Both the position numbers and the translations under genes were made by a program. Under the pieces are notes generated by a model. It saw nothing but the letters and a program-made list of their open reading frames with translations, did not search any database and was not told where the DNA came from. This document shows positions 51,830 to 59,795 of a DNA stretch of 63,316 nucleotides, in pieces. Origin of the DNA: DATKKG01 sp035543015 (GTDB lineage Archaea; Thermoproteota; Nitrososphaeria; Conexivisphaerales; DTJL01). The stretch lies in contig DATKKG010000088.1 in the NCBI GenBank assembly GCA_035543015.1, positions 1 to 63,316 of the forward strand, written 5' to 3'. Numbering within the stretch: position 1 is the first letter of the stretch; every line of letters starts with the position of its first letter.

Positions 51830-52186
51830 TTGACAACACAAGTACTGCATTCGTTGACTGTGGGGCTTGTCAAGATGGAGTCAGGGGCGGGAAATCAGTG
51901 CAAGGCTTATCTCCTCGAGCTCCTCCGGGCTCCGTGGAAGCTGCGGCTGCCGAAAGAGCGACCAGGCCTCTCAGAGACTACGTCCGGTCGAAGGGATCGA
52001 GGGGAGTTAGCTTTCGCATACAACTCCTGCCTTGGCGGGATGGACAAGTTTCGTCAGATTCATCTTGAATACGCTGCTTCATACATCCAAAGCAAGGTCC
52101 CCGACGGAAATGAAACTCGTGGAACGCCCTTCATGAGGTGGCTCGCTCAGCTTCGCAGGGAGACCGAGGCCGCCAAGGTCACCTAG
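51830..52186 (+). pseudogene. Decayed indoleamine 2,3-dioxygenase-like gene
   Basis: The open frame of 118 codons ends in a good match to the C-terminus of indoleamine 2,3-dioxygenase: AYNSCLGGMDKFRQIHLEYA, where the histidine is the proximal haem ligand, then YIQSKV and RGTPFMRWLAQLRRETE. Upstream the homology moves to another frame (RPLRDYVRSKGS near 51960-52005), showing a frameshift, and the N-terminal about 250 residues of the 400-residue enzyme are missing. A TATA box still sits at the right distance from TTG 51830. The enzyme cleaves tryptophan to N-formylkynurenine; this copy cannot. Confidence 0.6.
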
Positions 52187-52211
52187 TCTGCCCAGCGCTG
52201 GGACGTTAGAC

Positions 52212-52766
52212 TCAGCATAACCTTTGCGCTATGGAGATGAGCATGAAAGCCATCAGAGCCGAGGTGAAGGTCTCCTGGAGGGCGACCCCGTTCCAGGGCC
52301 AGGGTGCGAACCAAACCACAGCCGACAGGATGCCTAGGACTAGAGAGAGGACGCCCAAGCCCGGCGCTGAGAGAGACCGGGAGGCATAGCCGAAGAGCAG
52401 CATCGTAATCACGATCGCGACGAAGAAGACGATGGAGACGACATCGTGAATCCTCCCCATCGACTCGTTGAATGCACCTATCATTGAAAGGTCCAAGGAA
52501 GCTATCGTCAGAGGGACGGACCAGATGAGGAACCTCCGATCCTTCTTCCGGAAGGAGAGTATCAGGCCGAATGTGGCTGCCAGCAGACCTGTGACGATAA
52601 GGCCGGAGTCGAATATGTAGGCGACGGAGGAGTTCAGCGAAGTGTTCCCAAGGTCGCTCAGGGCGTTATTGTAGACATTGAACCAGGGCGAAAGAAGGAC
52701 CGAGACTGCGATGAAGGCCCATGGGACCGTCCCCGCCAGCATGCCGAGCATTCTGAGCTCTCGCAT
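52212..52766 (-). CDS. DUF998-family membrane protein
   Basis: A 184-residue protein with six membrane helices. The DUF998 features are the loop PWFNVYNNALSDLGNTSLNS (about 27-46), which carries the conserved SDLG, and NESMGRIHDVVSIVFF (about 100-115). The function of the family is unknown. It stands alone, convergent with the IDO-like pseudogene and 69 bp downstream of mscS on the same strand. Confidence 0.8.
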   Translation of the reverse strand: MRELRMLGMLAGTVPWAFIAVSVLLSPWFNVYNNALSDLGNTSLNSSVAYIFDSGLIVTGLLAATFGLILSFRKKDRRFLIWSVPLTIASLDLSMIGAFNESMGRIHDVVSIVFFVAIVITMLLFGYASRSLSAPGLGVLSLVLGILSAVVWFAPWPWNGVALQETFTSALMAFMLISIAQRLC

Positions 52767-52834
52767 AAGGTCTGAGGACGCGTTCTGACGATATATCCGT
52801 ATGCCTGGACCCGCCGTCTTACGGAAGACCGAGA

Positions 52835-53938
52835 CTATGAGGACGTCCCTTTGGAAAGGTAGGCCGCCCTGATGAGTCGACTTCTGGCGTCGTCTTTGAG
52901 CCTGACCTCGACTTCACAGCTCACTTTGAGTTCGACGACCTGGTCGTCCAGGGACGTGTAGAGGATCTTGAGTGGGGACTTGAATATGTCATGCGCGGAA
53001 GCCGCTTCCGCCTCCATGGCTTTGCTCGCCTTCTCCGCATCCGACCCCACCTTCAATGAGAATGAAAGAATCGAAGAGGAAGCGGGGTTGATCATAGCCA
53101 CCTGAATGCCACCAGTCAGGATGCCGTTGTTGGGGATCTTGACCTCCTTGGAATCGTCCAGGACGACTGTGGTGTACAGTGCCTCGACTAGCTTGACGTA
53201 ACCTTCGCCACCGACATATGTGGTGTACACCCTGTCCCCGGCCTTGAACGGTAGCCTCGACGTAGCTGCGGAACTCGAAGGTGCCATCGTCAAGATGACA
53301 GACCCCGAGACCACTGCCGTGTTTGGGATTATCGTCAGTGTTCCCGAATCGTTGTAAACCTTCGTGAAGAGCGTTGTGATCTCCTCTATTCGGCCCGGAA
53401 TTCCGTTGACTAGGACTTCGTCGCCGACACTCACCGGCCTGGCGACAAGCATCAAAGCGCCCGAAAACACGTTGCCGAACACGGTCGAGACGGCCATGCC
53501 GATCACTATGGCGCTGAAGCCGCCTCCGAGCAGCAGGGAATCAGCTGGCACCTTCAGGATGCTGAGTATCGTGAGCAATGTGACCAGGAAATCGATCACC
53601 ACGGCGGTGTAGGAGAAAACCGAAGCGGGATACGGACCCACCCTTCTCTTCAAGTTACCAGCGAAACGCCTCGCCAGCAGCGCAACCACAAGGCCCGCGA
53701 TTATCACGCTGGAGCACTGAATCATCTGTCGAACGGTGATTTGAAGGCCGAAGAAGCTTTCATCGGAGATGATGGACTCGACGGTCAAGTTGATGGCGTA
53801 GACTGTGAGGCCTATGGCCAGCAGGAACACGATAAAATTGCGAAGCTGACTCGAAAGGGAGGCCAAATCACTCGTCCTCCCGAGCGATTGGTCCGGCAGA
53901 CTCAAGTTGAATCGAAGCGATTCCGGAGCCCTTCTCAA
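52835..53938 (-). CDS. mscS: MscS-family mechanosensitive channel
   Basis: A 367-residue membrane protein with four helices and the pore-lining TM3 region LLGGGFSAIVIGMAVSTVFG (about 135-154) leading into the beta domain VARPVSVGDEVLVNGIPGRIEEI, the MscS hallmark. The cytoplasmic C-terminal domain follows. It releases solutes on hypo-osmotic shock. The start is TTG 53938; TTG 53866 with GGGAGG upstream is an alternative and would leave room for a short upstream ORF ending at 53868. Confidence 0.9.
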   Translation of the reverse strand: MRRAPESLRFNLSLPDQSLGRTSDLASLSSQLRNFIVFLLAIGLTVYAINLTVESIISDESFFGLQITVRQMIQCSSVIIAGLVVALLARRFAGNLKRRVGPYPASVFSYTAVVIDFLVTLLTILSILKVPADSLLLGGGFSAIVIGMAVSTVFGNVFSGALMLVARPVSVGDEVLVNGIPGRIEEITTLFTKVYNDSGTLTIIPNTAVVSGSVILTMAPSSSAATSRLPFKAGDRVYTTYVGGEGYVKLVEALYTTVVLDDSKEVKIPNNGILTGGIQVAMINPASSSILSFSLKVGSDAEKASKAMEAEAASAHDIFKSPLKILYTSLDDQVVELKVSCEVEVRLKDDARSRLIRAAYLSKGTSS

Positions 53939-54093
53939 TGGCTATGTGCATAGTTCCTATGTCCAGATTCACCGGATTTAAGCCTTGGGCAGGGCTGAAG
54001 GCCTTCGCGTTCGCGGCTGGTGACTCCGGAAACGAGAAGGAGCTGCGCCCGGAAGTCTTTTCAACCGCCAAGTCGAGGTCTTGGAAGAGCCGG

Positions 54094-54687
54094 ATGTACT
54101 ACCCCTACCGCGTCAGATGGACCTACGTGCTGATCGGTATGTGCGTGTTCATCTTCCTGTTGCAGAACATCGCTCCAGACTGGCCGGGGTGGGTCTATCT
54201 GGCCTTCTTCCCAGCTTACGCCTTTCAGTATCCTTGGATGTTCGTGACTTCGATCTTCCTGCACGCCAGCATCGACCACATACTCTTCAACATGATCGCC
54301 CTGTTCTTCTTCGGCTCATACCTTGAAAGGATCGTGGGTCCCAGATTGTTCCTTTTAGTTTTCTTCGCAGCAGGAATAGTGGGGAACTTCGGCTACATGT
54401 TGACAGCGGCCGGCTCGACCATCCCCGCCATCGGGGCTTCCGGAGCCATCTACGGCATAGTGGGGATGCTCGCCGTCCTGACGCCCATGACCCCGGTGTA
54501 CGTATACTTCATCGTGCCTATGCCGATGGTCGTCTTCGCAGCTCTCTACGCAGTGCTGGATTTCATCGGTCTGTTCGTGCCCTCCTACATGGCCGACGTG
54601 GCTCATGGCGCTCATATTGCAGGGCTCGTGGTGGGCGTGGTGATGGGTCTTTACGTCAGGAAGAGGTACAGGCTGGTCATCAGATAG
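54094..54687 (+). CDS. Rhomboid-family intramembrane serine protease
   Basis: A 197-residue protein with six membrane helices, matching the minimal rhomboid core. Catalytic serine S116 lies in GASGAIYG and histidine H174 in HGAHIAGL; H57, H62 and N66 in LHASIDHILFNMI form the oxyanion/loop motif. It cleaves membrane proteins within the bilayer; substrates are unknown. ATG 54094 is chosen because the 52-codon upstream extension is not conserved in character and a TCTTTTCAA element near 54055 fits this start. Confidence 0.9.
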   Translation: MYYPYRVRWTYVLIGMCVFIFLLQNIAPDWPGWVYLAFFPAYAFQYPWMFVTSIFLHASIDHILFNMIALFFFGSYLERIVGPRLFLLVFFAAGIVGNFGYMLTAAGSTIPAIGASGAIYGIVGMLAVLTPMTPVYVYFIVPMPMVVFAALYAVLDFIGLFVPSYMADVAHGAHIAGLVVGVVMGLYVRKRYRLVIR

Positions 54688-54804
54688 GGGTGGAGGACGA
54701 CGGAATAGGAAGTGGGCGTTGGATCTCCCTGACTCTTCCTGGCGTTGAAAAGCACAAATAACCTCTGGGATCACAATGACAGACTCGGAGAGAGGAGAAC
54801 AGGA

Positions 54805-55857
54805 ATGGCGGACGCACCAGTAGACCTTCGAAGCGATACAGTCACGCTTCCTACCAAAGAGATGCTTGAAGCGATCAGGACAGCGAAGCTGGGGGACGAT
54901 GTCTATGGCGAAGACCCGACCGTGAGCAAGCTGGAGGAGATGGCTGCCGAGCGGATGGGTAAGGAGGCTGCCCTACTGGTGACGAGTGGAACGCAGGCCA
55001 ATCTCGTGTCGACGCTGAGCAACACCAAGAGGGGGGACTCCGTCATTGTTGAAGCGGAGTCGCACATCTATTGGAACGAAGTGGGAGGAATGTCCACGGT
55101 GGCTGGGGTCCTGCCCTGGCCGGTCCGAGGACACCTGGGCGCCTTGGACCCGGAAGACGTCGAGGCTGCCATCAGGCCGAAGAACATACATTACCCTGAC
55201 ACCACCGTCGTGTGTATCGAGGACACGCACAACAGAGCGGGTGGGACCGTGATCACTCCGGCCCAAATAGGTGCCGTAGAGGAGGTCGCCCATGCTCACG
55301 GGCTGAAGCTCTACATGGACGGTGCCAGGATATTCAATGCGTCGGTGGCCCTCGGTGTGGATGTGAAGGAATTCACCAAGCGGGTCGATAGTCTGATGTT
55401 CTGCCTTTCGAAGGGCTTGAGCTGCCCGGTAGGTTCCTTGGTGGTGGGGGACACCGAATTCGTCGGAAGGGCCAGGAAGTACAGGAAGATGTTGGGAGGG
55501 GGGATGAGACAGGCAGGGATAATCGCCGCGCCTGGAATCGTGGCGCTAGAAAAGATGGTGGGACGCTTGGCCGAAGATCATAGGAACGCGAAGCTTCTCG
55601 CCGAGGGCCTGGCGAAGATAGACGGCATCGAAATAGACCTCAAGGCCGTTCAGACCAACATGGTCGCCTTCGACGTAAGGGGCTTGGGCTTGACCGCTCA
55701 CCAATTCGTCGACAGCGCGCAGGAGTTTGGAGTGCTCTGTGGGGACGTCGACGAGTACAGGGTGCGGATGGTCACTCATCGCGGCATCGTCAAGGAAGAC
55801 ATCGATAGGACGCTCCTCTGCGTTCAGAAGATGACCAAGCGGAGAGGGCGTGTTTAG
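54805..55857 (+). CDS. ltaE: Low-specificity L-threonine aldolase
   Basis: A PLP enzyme splitting threonine/allo-threonine into glycine and acetaldehyde. The 350 residues have LRSDTVTLPTKEML at the N-terminus, GDDVYGEDPTV (about 28-38), GTQANLVS, DGARIFNA (about 173) and the PLP lysine in MFCLSKGLSCPVGS (about 201). ATG 54805 has AGAGGAG 8 nt upstream; the longer in-frame start at 54745 is rejected. Confidence 0.93.
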   Translation: MADAPVDLRSDTVTLPTKEMLEAIRTAKLGDDVYGEDPTVSKLEEMAAERMGKEAALLVTSGTQANLVSTLSNTKRGDSVIVEAESHIYWNEVGGMSTVAGVLPWPVRGHLGALDPEDVEAAIRPKNIHYPDTTVVCIEDTHNRAGGTVITPAQIGAVEEVAHAHGLKLYMDGARIFNASVALGVDVKEFTKRVDSLMFCLSKGLSCPVGSLVVGDTEFVGRARKYRKMLGGGMRQAGIIAAPGIVALEKMVGRLAEDHRNAKLLAEGLAKIDGIEIDLKAVQTNMVAFDVRGLGLTAHQFVDSAQEFGVLCGDVDEYRVRMVTHRGIVKEDIDRTLLCVQKMTKRRGRV

Positions 55858-56069
55858 CTGACCATGTGCCCCTTTCGCAATCATAAGCCCTGAGGTCCCT
55901 GTGACTGCCGAGGGTAGGGAATCCAGCTACGGCGACGCGCTAGCGGCTTTTCCGGTCTTCACTGAGAACGACCGTCGTGGATGTCTTTCGACGAGGGTGA
56001 GAGGGTCTCGAATGGATTATCGGCGGTTCGGGTAGATAGGGTCCAATATCCCTGAACTGGTCATTGACC

Positions 56070-56171
56070 ATGGGTGATGACGTCTTCCCGACCCCTGTGG
56101 CTTCCCGGCTCGAACGCGTCACATACGATGTGGAGGCGACAGTAGGGAATCTGAAAAAGGAAGAGGTCTAG
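56070..56171 (+). CDS. Possible 33-residue small protein
   Basis: In the 350-bp gap between ltaE and dinB the only coding-like stretch is MGDDVFPTPVASRLERVT onward to TAG at 56169, with an AT-rich CAATATC element 20-25 nt before the ATG. It is acidic with no motif. The remainder of the gap (55858-56069) shows nothing recognisable. Confidence 0.25.
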   Translation: MGDDVFPTPVASRLERVTYDVEATVGNLKKEEV

Positions 56172-56209
56172 CCGCTCTTGCGCGCTACCGGCCGTTGATG
56201 ACCGATCCG

Positions 56210-57301
56210 CTAGGCCATCCAAGCTTCAAGACCACTGCCTTTGGCTTCTGACCTGCGCAAGTTTGAGACCCTAAGACCGATGAGCCTCACTTTCCTATCG
56301 TCCTCCCTGAATTCGCCCAGGAGGGATGCCGATTCTTCGAAGATGATTCCCTTGCCGCTCTGGTGGAAGTTCAAGGTCTTTTCCCTGGTGAAGGTCTGGA
56401 AGTGCTGAAAACGGATCTTGACTCCCACGGTCTTGAATTCGAAGCTCCCCATCTCCACTCTCTTCTGGAGTTCGGCTGCCAGCTCTTCCAGGGTCGATGC
56501 GATTATCCTTCTGTCTGTCACGTCTTCTTCGAACGTCTTCTCTACAGAAAGCGATTTGGCTGTCCTGTTGTCGAAGACCTCGACCTGTTCCAGGCCGTGC
56601 GCGACCCCCCAGAGCCAGACCCCGCCCTTCCCGAAGTACTTCACTAGCTCCCGGCCTGGCAGCAGTTGAAGCTGTCCTATCGTTTCGATGTTCCTTCCTT
56701 TCAGGAACCTCCTGGTCTTCTCCCCCACACCGTTGATCGCGGACACTGGGAGCGGAGCCAGGAAGTCCTCCGTTTGGTCAGGCTCGACAACGACGAGGCC
56801 GTCCGGCTTCTTCAGATCCGAGGCTATCTTCGCCGTGGACTTGTTATGAGCCACACCAATGGAGCAAGTCAGGCCTTCGACGTCGAGGATCTCCTCCTTG
56901 ATCCTGGTCGCCAGCGCCTTTGCCTCGGGAAAGGTCCTCACGTCTCGGGTTACATCCAAGAACGCTTCGTCTATGCTGGTCTGTTCGAGCTTCGAGCATC
57001 GCGCCCGCAAGAGTTTCATGATGCGGGTTGAAGTGGTCCCGTAAAGGTGGAAATCCGGCGGAAGGAACACTGCCGTAGGGCAGAGCCTGAATGCCCTTGA
57101 AATCGGCTGTCCAGAGTGGACCCCGAAGCGTCTCGCCTCGTAGGAGCAGGAAAGCACGACTCCGCGACCATTTCCTCCCTTTGGGTCCGCGCCGACGACT
57201 ACGGGGAGCCCTTTGAGTTCCGGACGACGCTTGATTTCGACCGACGGATAGAAAGCGTCGAGGTCGATGTGCATTATTACCTTCGGCGAGGGCGCTGCCA
57301 T
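56210..57301 (-). CDS. dinB: DNA polymerase IV (Y-family, Dpo4/Dbh type)
   Basis: A 363-residue translesion polymerase. Catalytic motifs are IMHIDLDAFYPSVE (aspartate about 13) and QTSIDEAFLDVT (aspartate-glutamate about 110-111); the steric-gate position and SCSYEARRFGVHSGQPI are typical. Two helix-hairpin-helix segments (INGVGEKTRRFL, about 190) and the little-finger domain follow. It lies 17 bp downstream of a DUF72 gene on the same strand. The C-terminus lacks a clear PCNA-binding QxxLxxFF motif, ending EAWMA. Confidence 0.94.
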   Translation of the reverse strand: MAAPSPKVIMHIDLDAFYPSVEIKRRPELKGLPVVVGADPKGGNGRGVVLSCSYEARRFGVHSGQPISRAFRLCPTAVFLPPDFHLYGTTSTRIMKLLRARCSKLEQTSIDEAFLDVTRDVRTFPEAKALATRIKEEILDVEGLTCSIGVAHNKSTAKIASDLKKPDGLVVVEPDQTEDFLAPLPVSAINGVGEKTRRFLKGRNIETIGQLQLLPGRELVKYFGKGGVWLWGVAHGLEQVEVFDNRTAKSLSVEKTFEEDVTDRRIIASTLEELAAELQKRVEMGSFEFKTVGVKIRFQHFQTFTREKTLNFHQSGKGIIFEESASLLGEFREDDRKVRLIGLRVSNLRRSEAKGSGLEAWMA

Positions 57302-57318
57302 CCTGGGTCAACCCCGAA

Positions 57319-58143
57319 TCAGAAGTCGGTAAGGCTCCTCTGGAAGGAAGAGGGAGCCCCGGTATCCTCAAGATGACCCCAATCCATCTCCATCAGGCCG
57401 GAGAGCCTCCTGAATTCGTTGACCGATTCTGGGCTGAAGCCTGCAAAATGGTTATTGAAGAACAGGTAGGCGAAGTCGACGTCATCTGCGGCCTTCTGAA
57501 TGTCGTCTCTCATCTGAGCCATCTGCACCGACCTGTCCTTTTGAACTCCATTGAACTTTGTGATGCTGCGGTCTCCGACCATCCTAGCGTAGATGAAGTC
57601 GGCAGTAAGGACCCTGGGCGTCTCGACGTATTGCGAAATGGCCCAACAAGATGCTATGTTGCTGTCTTCGAGGAGCCTGTACACGTCCTGCCTGAACCAG
57701 GACTTGTGCCTGAATTCGATGGAGTGCCTGAACTTCGGGTCGAGTTCGGTGACGAAGGTGCGCAGGGCCTCGAAATCCTTGTCGTATTTGAAGGAAGGAG
57801 GAAGCTGGACGATCAGTGGGCCCAACCTGTCGCCGAGGCTCCCCATTACGGTGTGAAGGCGATCCATCAATTCGGTCGAATCTCTAAGCTTTGCGTCATG
57901 CGTAATCTTCTTGGGAACCTTGGCGGTGAATACGAACCCGTTGGGAGTGGAGTTCCTCCAAAGGTTGACCATGAACTGGTTCGGCATCCTGTAGAAGCTG
58001 GAATCGATTTCGACGGTGTTGAAGACGGATGAATAGAGCTTCAGATAGTCCTTGGCCTGGGTGCCTTTGGGGTAGAATGGGCCGATCCAGTCTTCATATG
58101 CCCATCCGCTGCACCCTATCCTGAGCTTCGCTCCGTCGATCAA
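57319..58143 (-). CDS. DUF72 (YecE-like) TIM-barrel protein
   Basis: A 274-residue protein with IGCSGWAYEDWIGPFYP (about 8-24), SVFNTVEIDSSFYR (about 39-52), FTAKVPKKITHD and FRHSIEFRHKSW, all hallmarks of DUF72. The fold is a TIM barrel; the function is unknown. The gene precedes dinB with a short spacer and probably shares its transcript, hinting at a link to DNA damage (inference). Confidence 0.9.
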   Translation of the reverse strand: MIDGAKLRIGCSGWAYEDWIGPFYPKGTQAKDYLKLYSSVFNTVEIDSSFYRMPNQFMVNLWRNSTPNGFVFTAKVPKKITHDAKLRDSTELMDRLHTVMGSLGDRLGPLIVQLPPSFKYDKDFEALRTFVTELDPKFRHSIEFRHKSWFRQDVYRLLEDSNIASCWAISQYVETPRVLTADFIYARMVGDRSITKFNGVQKDRSVQMAQMRDDIQKAADDVDFAYLFFNNHFAGFSPESVNEFRRLSGLMEMDWGHLEDTGAPSSFQRSLTDF

Positions 58144-58233
58144 CAGGAAGTACAGCCCCCCGACCTTGCGTTTTAACGTACCTCAAGAACAACTCTCGAT
58201 GAGGCATGGGTGAATCCCGTCCCGGCGGCCCGA

Positions 58234-58584
58234 TCAAACGCCCACCATGGTCAGAGCCCTATATGCCTTGATGTAGTCCATGGCGTAGGCATCAGCGAGC
58301 TTCTCGGTTCCCCTGTGTTTGCCGCTTCTGCATCGAAGGTGATGGTAGAACTCGTGAAGAATGACGAAGGGGTTCCACAGGATCTCGCCGTTCGAAACGT
58401 AGATCGTCCTCTCCTTCTCCACGTATACAGCGAGCGCCTTCTTCATCCCCTTGACTGCGCCAACCTTGAGCCGGGGCACGTCGATGTGGTTCGCTGAGCT
58501 CAGTTCCTCCAGGGCCCTTTCCGTCTCCTTCGAAAGGATGAGTCGCACTATCAGTGCCTTTGCGCGCACATCAGGGCCGCTCAT
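58234..58584 (-). CDS. Small HExxH putative metallopeptidase
   Basis: A 116-residue protein from ATG 58584. Residues 72-83 read PFVILHEFYHHL with the zinc-binding HEFYH motif, and a downstream acidic segment EKLADAYAMDYI (about 94-105) could supply the third ligand, as in minimal gluzincin/ImmA-like peptidases. The N-terminal half is a small alpha-beta region with no known domain. The long upstream in-frame extension is arginine-rich shadow sequence. It lies next to a nuclease-like gene and close to a DNA methyltransferase. Confidence 0.65.
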   Translation of the reverse strand: MSGPDVRAKALIVRLILSKETERALEELSSANHIDVPRLKVGAVKGMKKALAVYVEKERTIYVSNGEILWNPFVILHEFYHHLRCRSGKHRGTEKLADAYAMDYIKAYRALTMVGV

Positions 58585-58658
58585 CCAACTCAAGTCGTCG
58601 GCTGGCAGCAAATAACCCTTCCTTTGAGGCCCAGAAGCGGAAGAGAGAACGGAGAACC

Positions 58659-59084
58659 CTAGAAGTATACGTCCCGGAGCTTGATTACGTCGACGGCCCC
58701 CTTTCTGTCTATGGATCTGACCATGGAGAGGTAATGCTGGTGGCCGTAGTATACCCAGAACCGAAACGGGGCTTCCAGGGCCAGGAGCTTCTTGACCGAC
58801 TTCGCCTTGGGCGACGAATCTATTTCGAAGACGGTGGCCAGTCGCCTGCCCGCCATCCAAACCACGTCGGCCAGCCCCTGGATGTCGGCGTCCAGCGAAC
58901 GAACCGGGTACTCCCTTAGCCCCCTGAACCCAAACTCGGAGCCTAGCTCGGTGACCTTCCTTTGTAGCGTATTGTGGAAGTCCAGGGGCTCTTTCGCTTG
59001 CGAGATCAAATCTGAGGTCAGCGAATGGATCCTCTCCGATACCCGTCTGACATAGTGATCTCTGTCTATCAAGACGTCCTGCAT
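58659..59084 (-). CDS. Putative PD-(D/E)XK nuclease-like protein
   Basis: A 141-residue protein from ATG 59084, 40 nt after a TTATTA element (ATG 59135 would be upstream of the likely transcript start). The segment GLADVVWMAGRRLATVFEID (aspartate about 71, E-x-D about 85-87), followed by SSPKAKSVKKLLAL, resembles the D...ExK/ExD core of restriction-like nucleases. The C-terminal FRFWVYYGHQHYL is aromatic-rich. The assignment is by pattern only. The methyltransferase gene 0.7 kb away makes a modification-linked role possible. Confidence 0.5.
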   Translation of the reverse strand: MQDVLIDRDHYVRRVSERIHSLTSDLISQAKEPLDFHNTLQRKVTELGSEFGFRGLREYPVRSLDADIQGLADVVWMAGRRLATVFEIDSSPKAKSVKKLLALEAPFRFWVYYGHQHYLSMVRSIDRKGAVDVIKLRDVYF

Positions 59085-59153
59085 TGTGGTCCCCGGGCCC
59101 GGCTCTGCATGAATGAGCCCGGTAATAACCATCATCAGCGATATGCGAGCGCC

Positions 59154-59243
59154 TCAGAGGCCGAAGTAGTTTGAGCAGTGGGCCATCCGGGCCGCGTCGG
59201 TGTCGGCCCACGCTACGCGTGTCTTGTTGTGGTATGACTTCAT
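59154..59243 (-). pseudogene. N-terminal fragment of a 4HBT-type thioesterase
   Basis: ATG 59243 opens a 29-codon frame, KTRVAWADTDAARMAHCSNY then FGL and TGA. It matches the first strand and catalytic helix start of hot-dog thioesterases, including the DTD(A)AR active-site segment. The remaining about 100 residues are not found in any frame downstream. Confidence 0.5.
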
Positions 59244-59354
59244 GCTTTCCGACTTGACAAGAGGGTTGGCTTTGAACGTCTGCGAGGGTTCAGCCGGCGC
59301 TCGGCCTTCGGAGCGTTGGCTGCGGGGCGGAGATGGCGGACGCCCAGTGGCTCC

Positions 59355-59360
59355 TTAAAT
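59355..59360 (+). promoter_or_regulatory. TATA box for the gene at 59382
   Basis: TTAAAT is centred 25 nt before GTG 59382, supporting a leaderless start there. Confidence 0.55.
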
Positions 59361-59381
59361 CTTGACCGCCGTTTGGATGTC

Positions 59382-59795
59382 GTGAGCACGGCCGGTATAC
59401 AGCGATCAAATGATGGGCTCCAGCTGGATGGTGTGAGCGATGCAGACCTAGCCGACGGAGCGGGACAGGTCATCTTGGACTACATAGCTTCGGGTTCGAG
59501 GGAAGTGGAACAGATGGAGATACTGGACGTGAAGGATCTGAGGAGCGTCTTGCTCGCGGCTCATCTTCTTGTAGAGCACGACCAGCCGACGGAGTGCGAA
59601 GAGGTGCTCGTAAGGGCCATACGCCTGCTAGCTGCCGGCTACTATCGAAACTTGCTTCTGGAAGAGAAGGAGAAGGTGGGAAGAGTCAGCTTCCGCTACG
59701 AAGCGATGACGAAGTTCAGAGAGAGGATTCAGAGAAGCGATGTCGATAGGAATGACCTGCGTTCCTGGCTTTCGTCAAATGGATCTCAGTCATGA
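59382..59795 (+). CDS. Hypothetical helical protein
   Basis: A 137-residue acidic, mostly alpha-helical soluble protein starting at GTG 59382. It has no recognised motif and one cysteine. Helices such as EQMEILDVKDLRSVLLAAHL and VGRVSFRYEAMTKFRERIQR suggest a compact bundle. Its last 6 bases overlap the convergent DNA methyltransferase gene. No function can be assigned. Confidence 0.6.
   Translation: MSTAGIQRSNDGLQLDGVSDADLADGAGQVILDYIASGSREVEQMEILDVKDLRSVLLAAHLLVEHDQPTECEEVLVRAIRLLAAGYYRNLLLEEKEKVGRVSFRYEAMTKFRERIQRSDVDRNDLRSWLSSNGSQS

Noticed and set aside
58585..59211. Long N-terminal extension of the HExxH protein
   Set aside because: Arginine/proline/glycine-rich shadow of the nuclease-like gene; ATG 58584 gives a clean domain.
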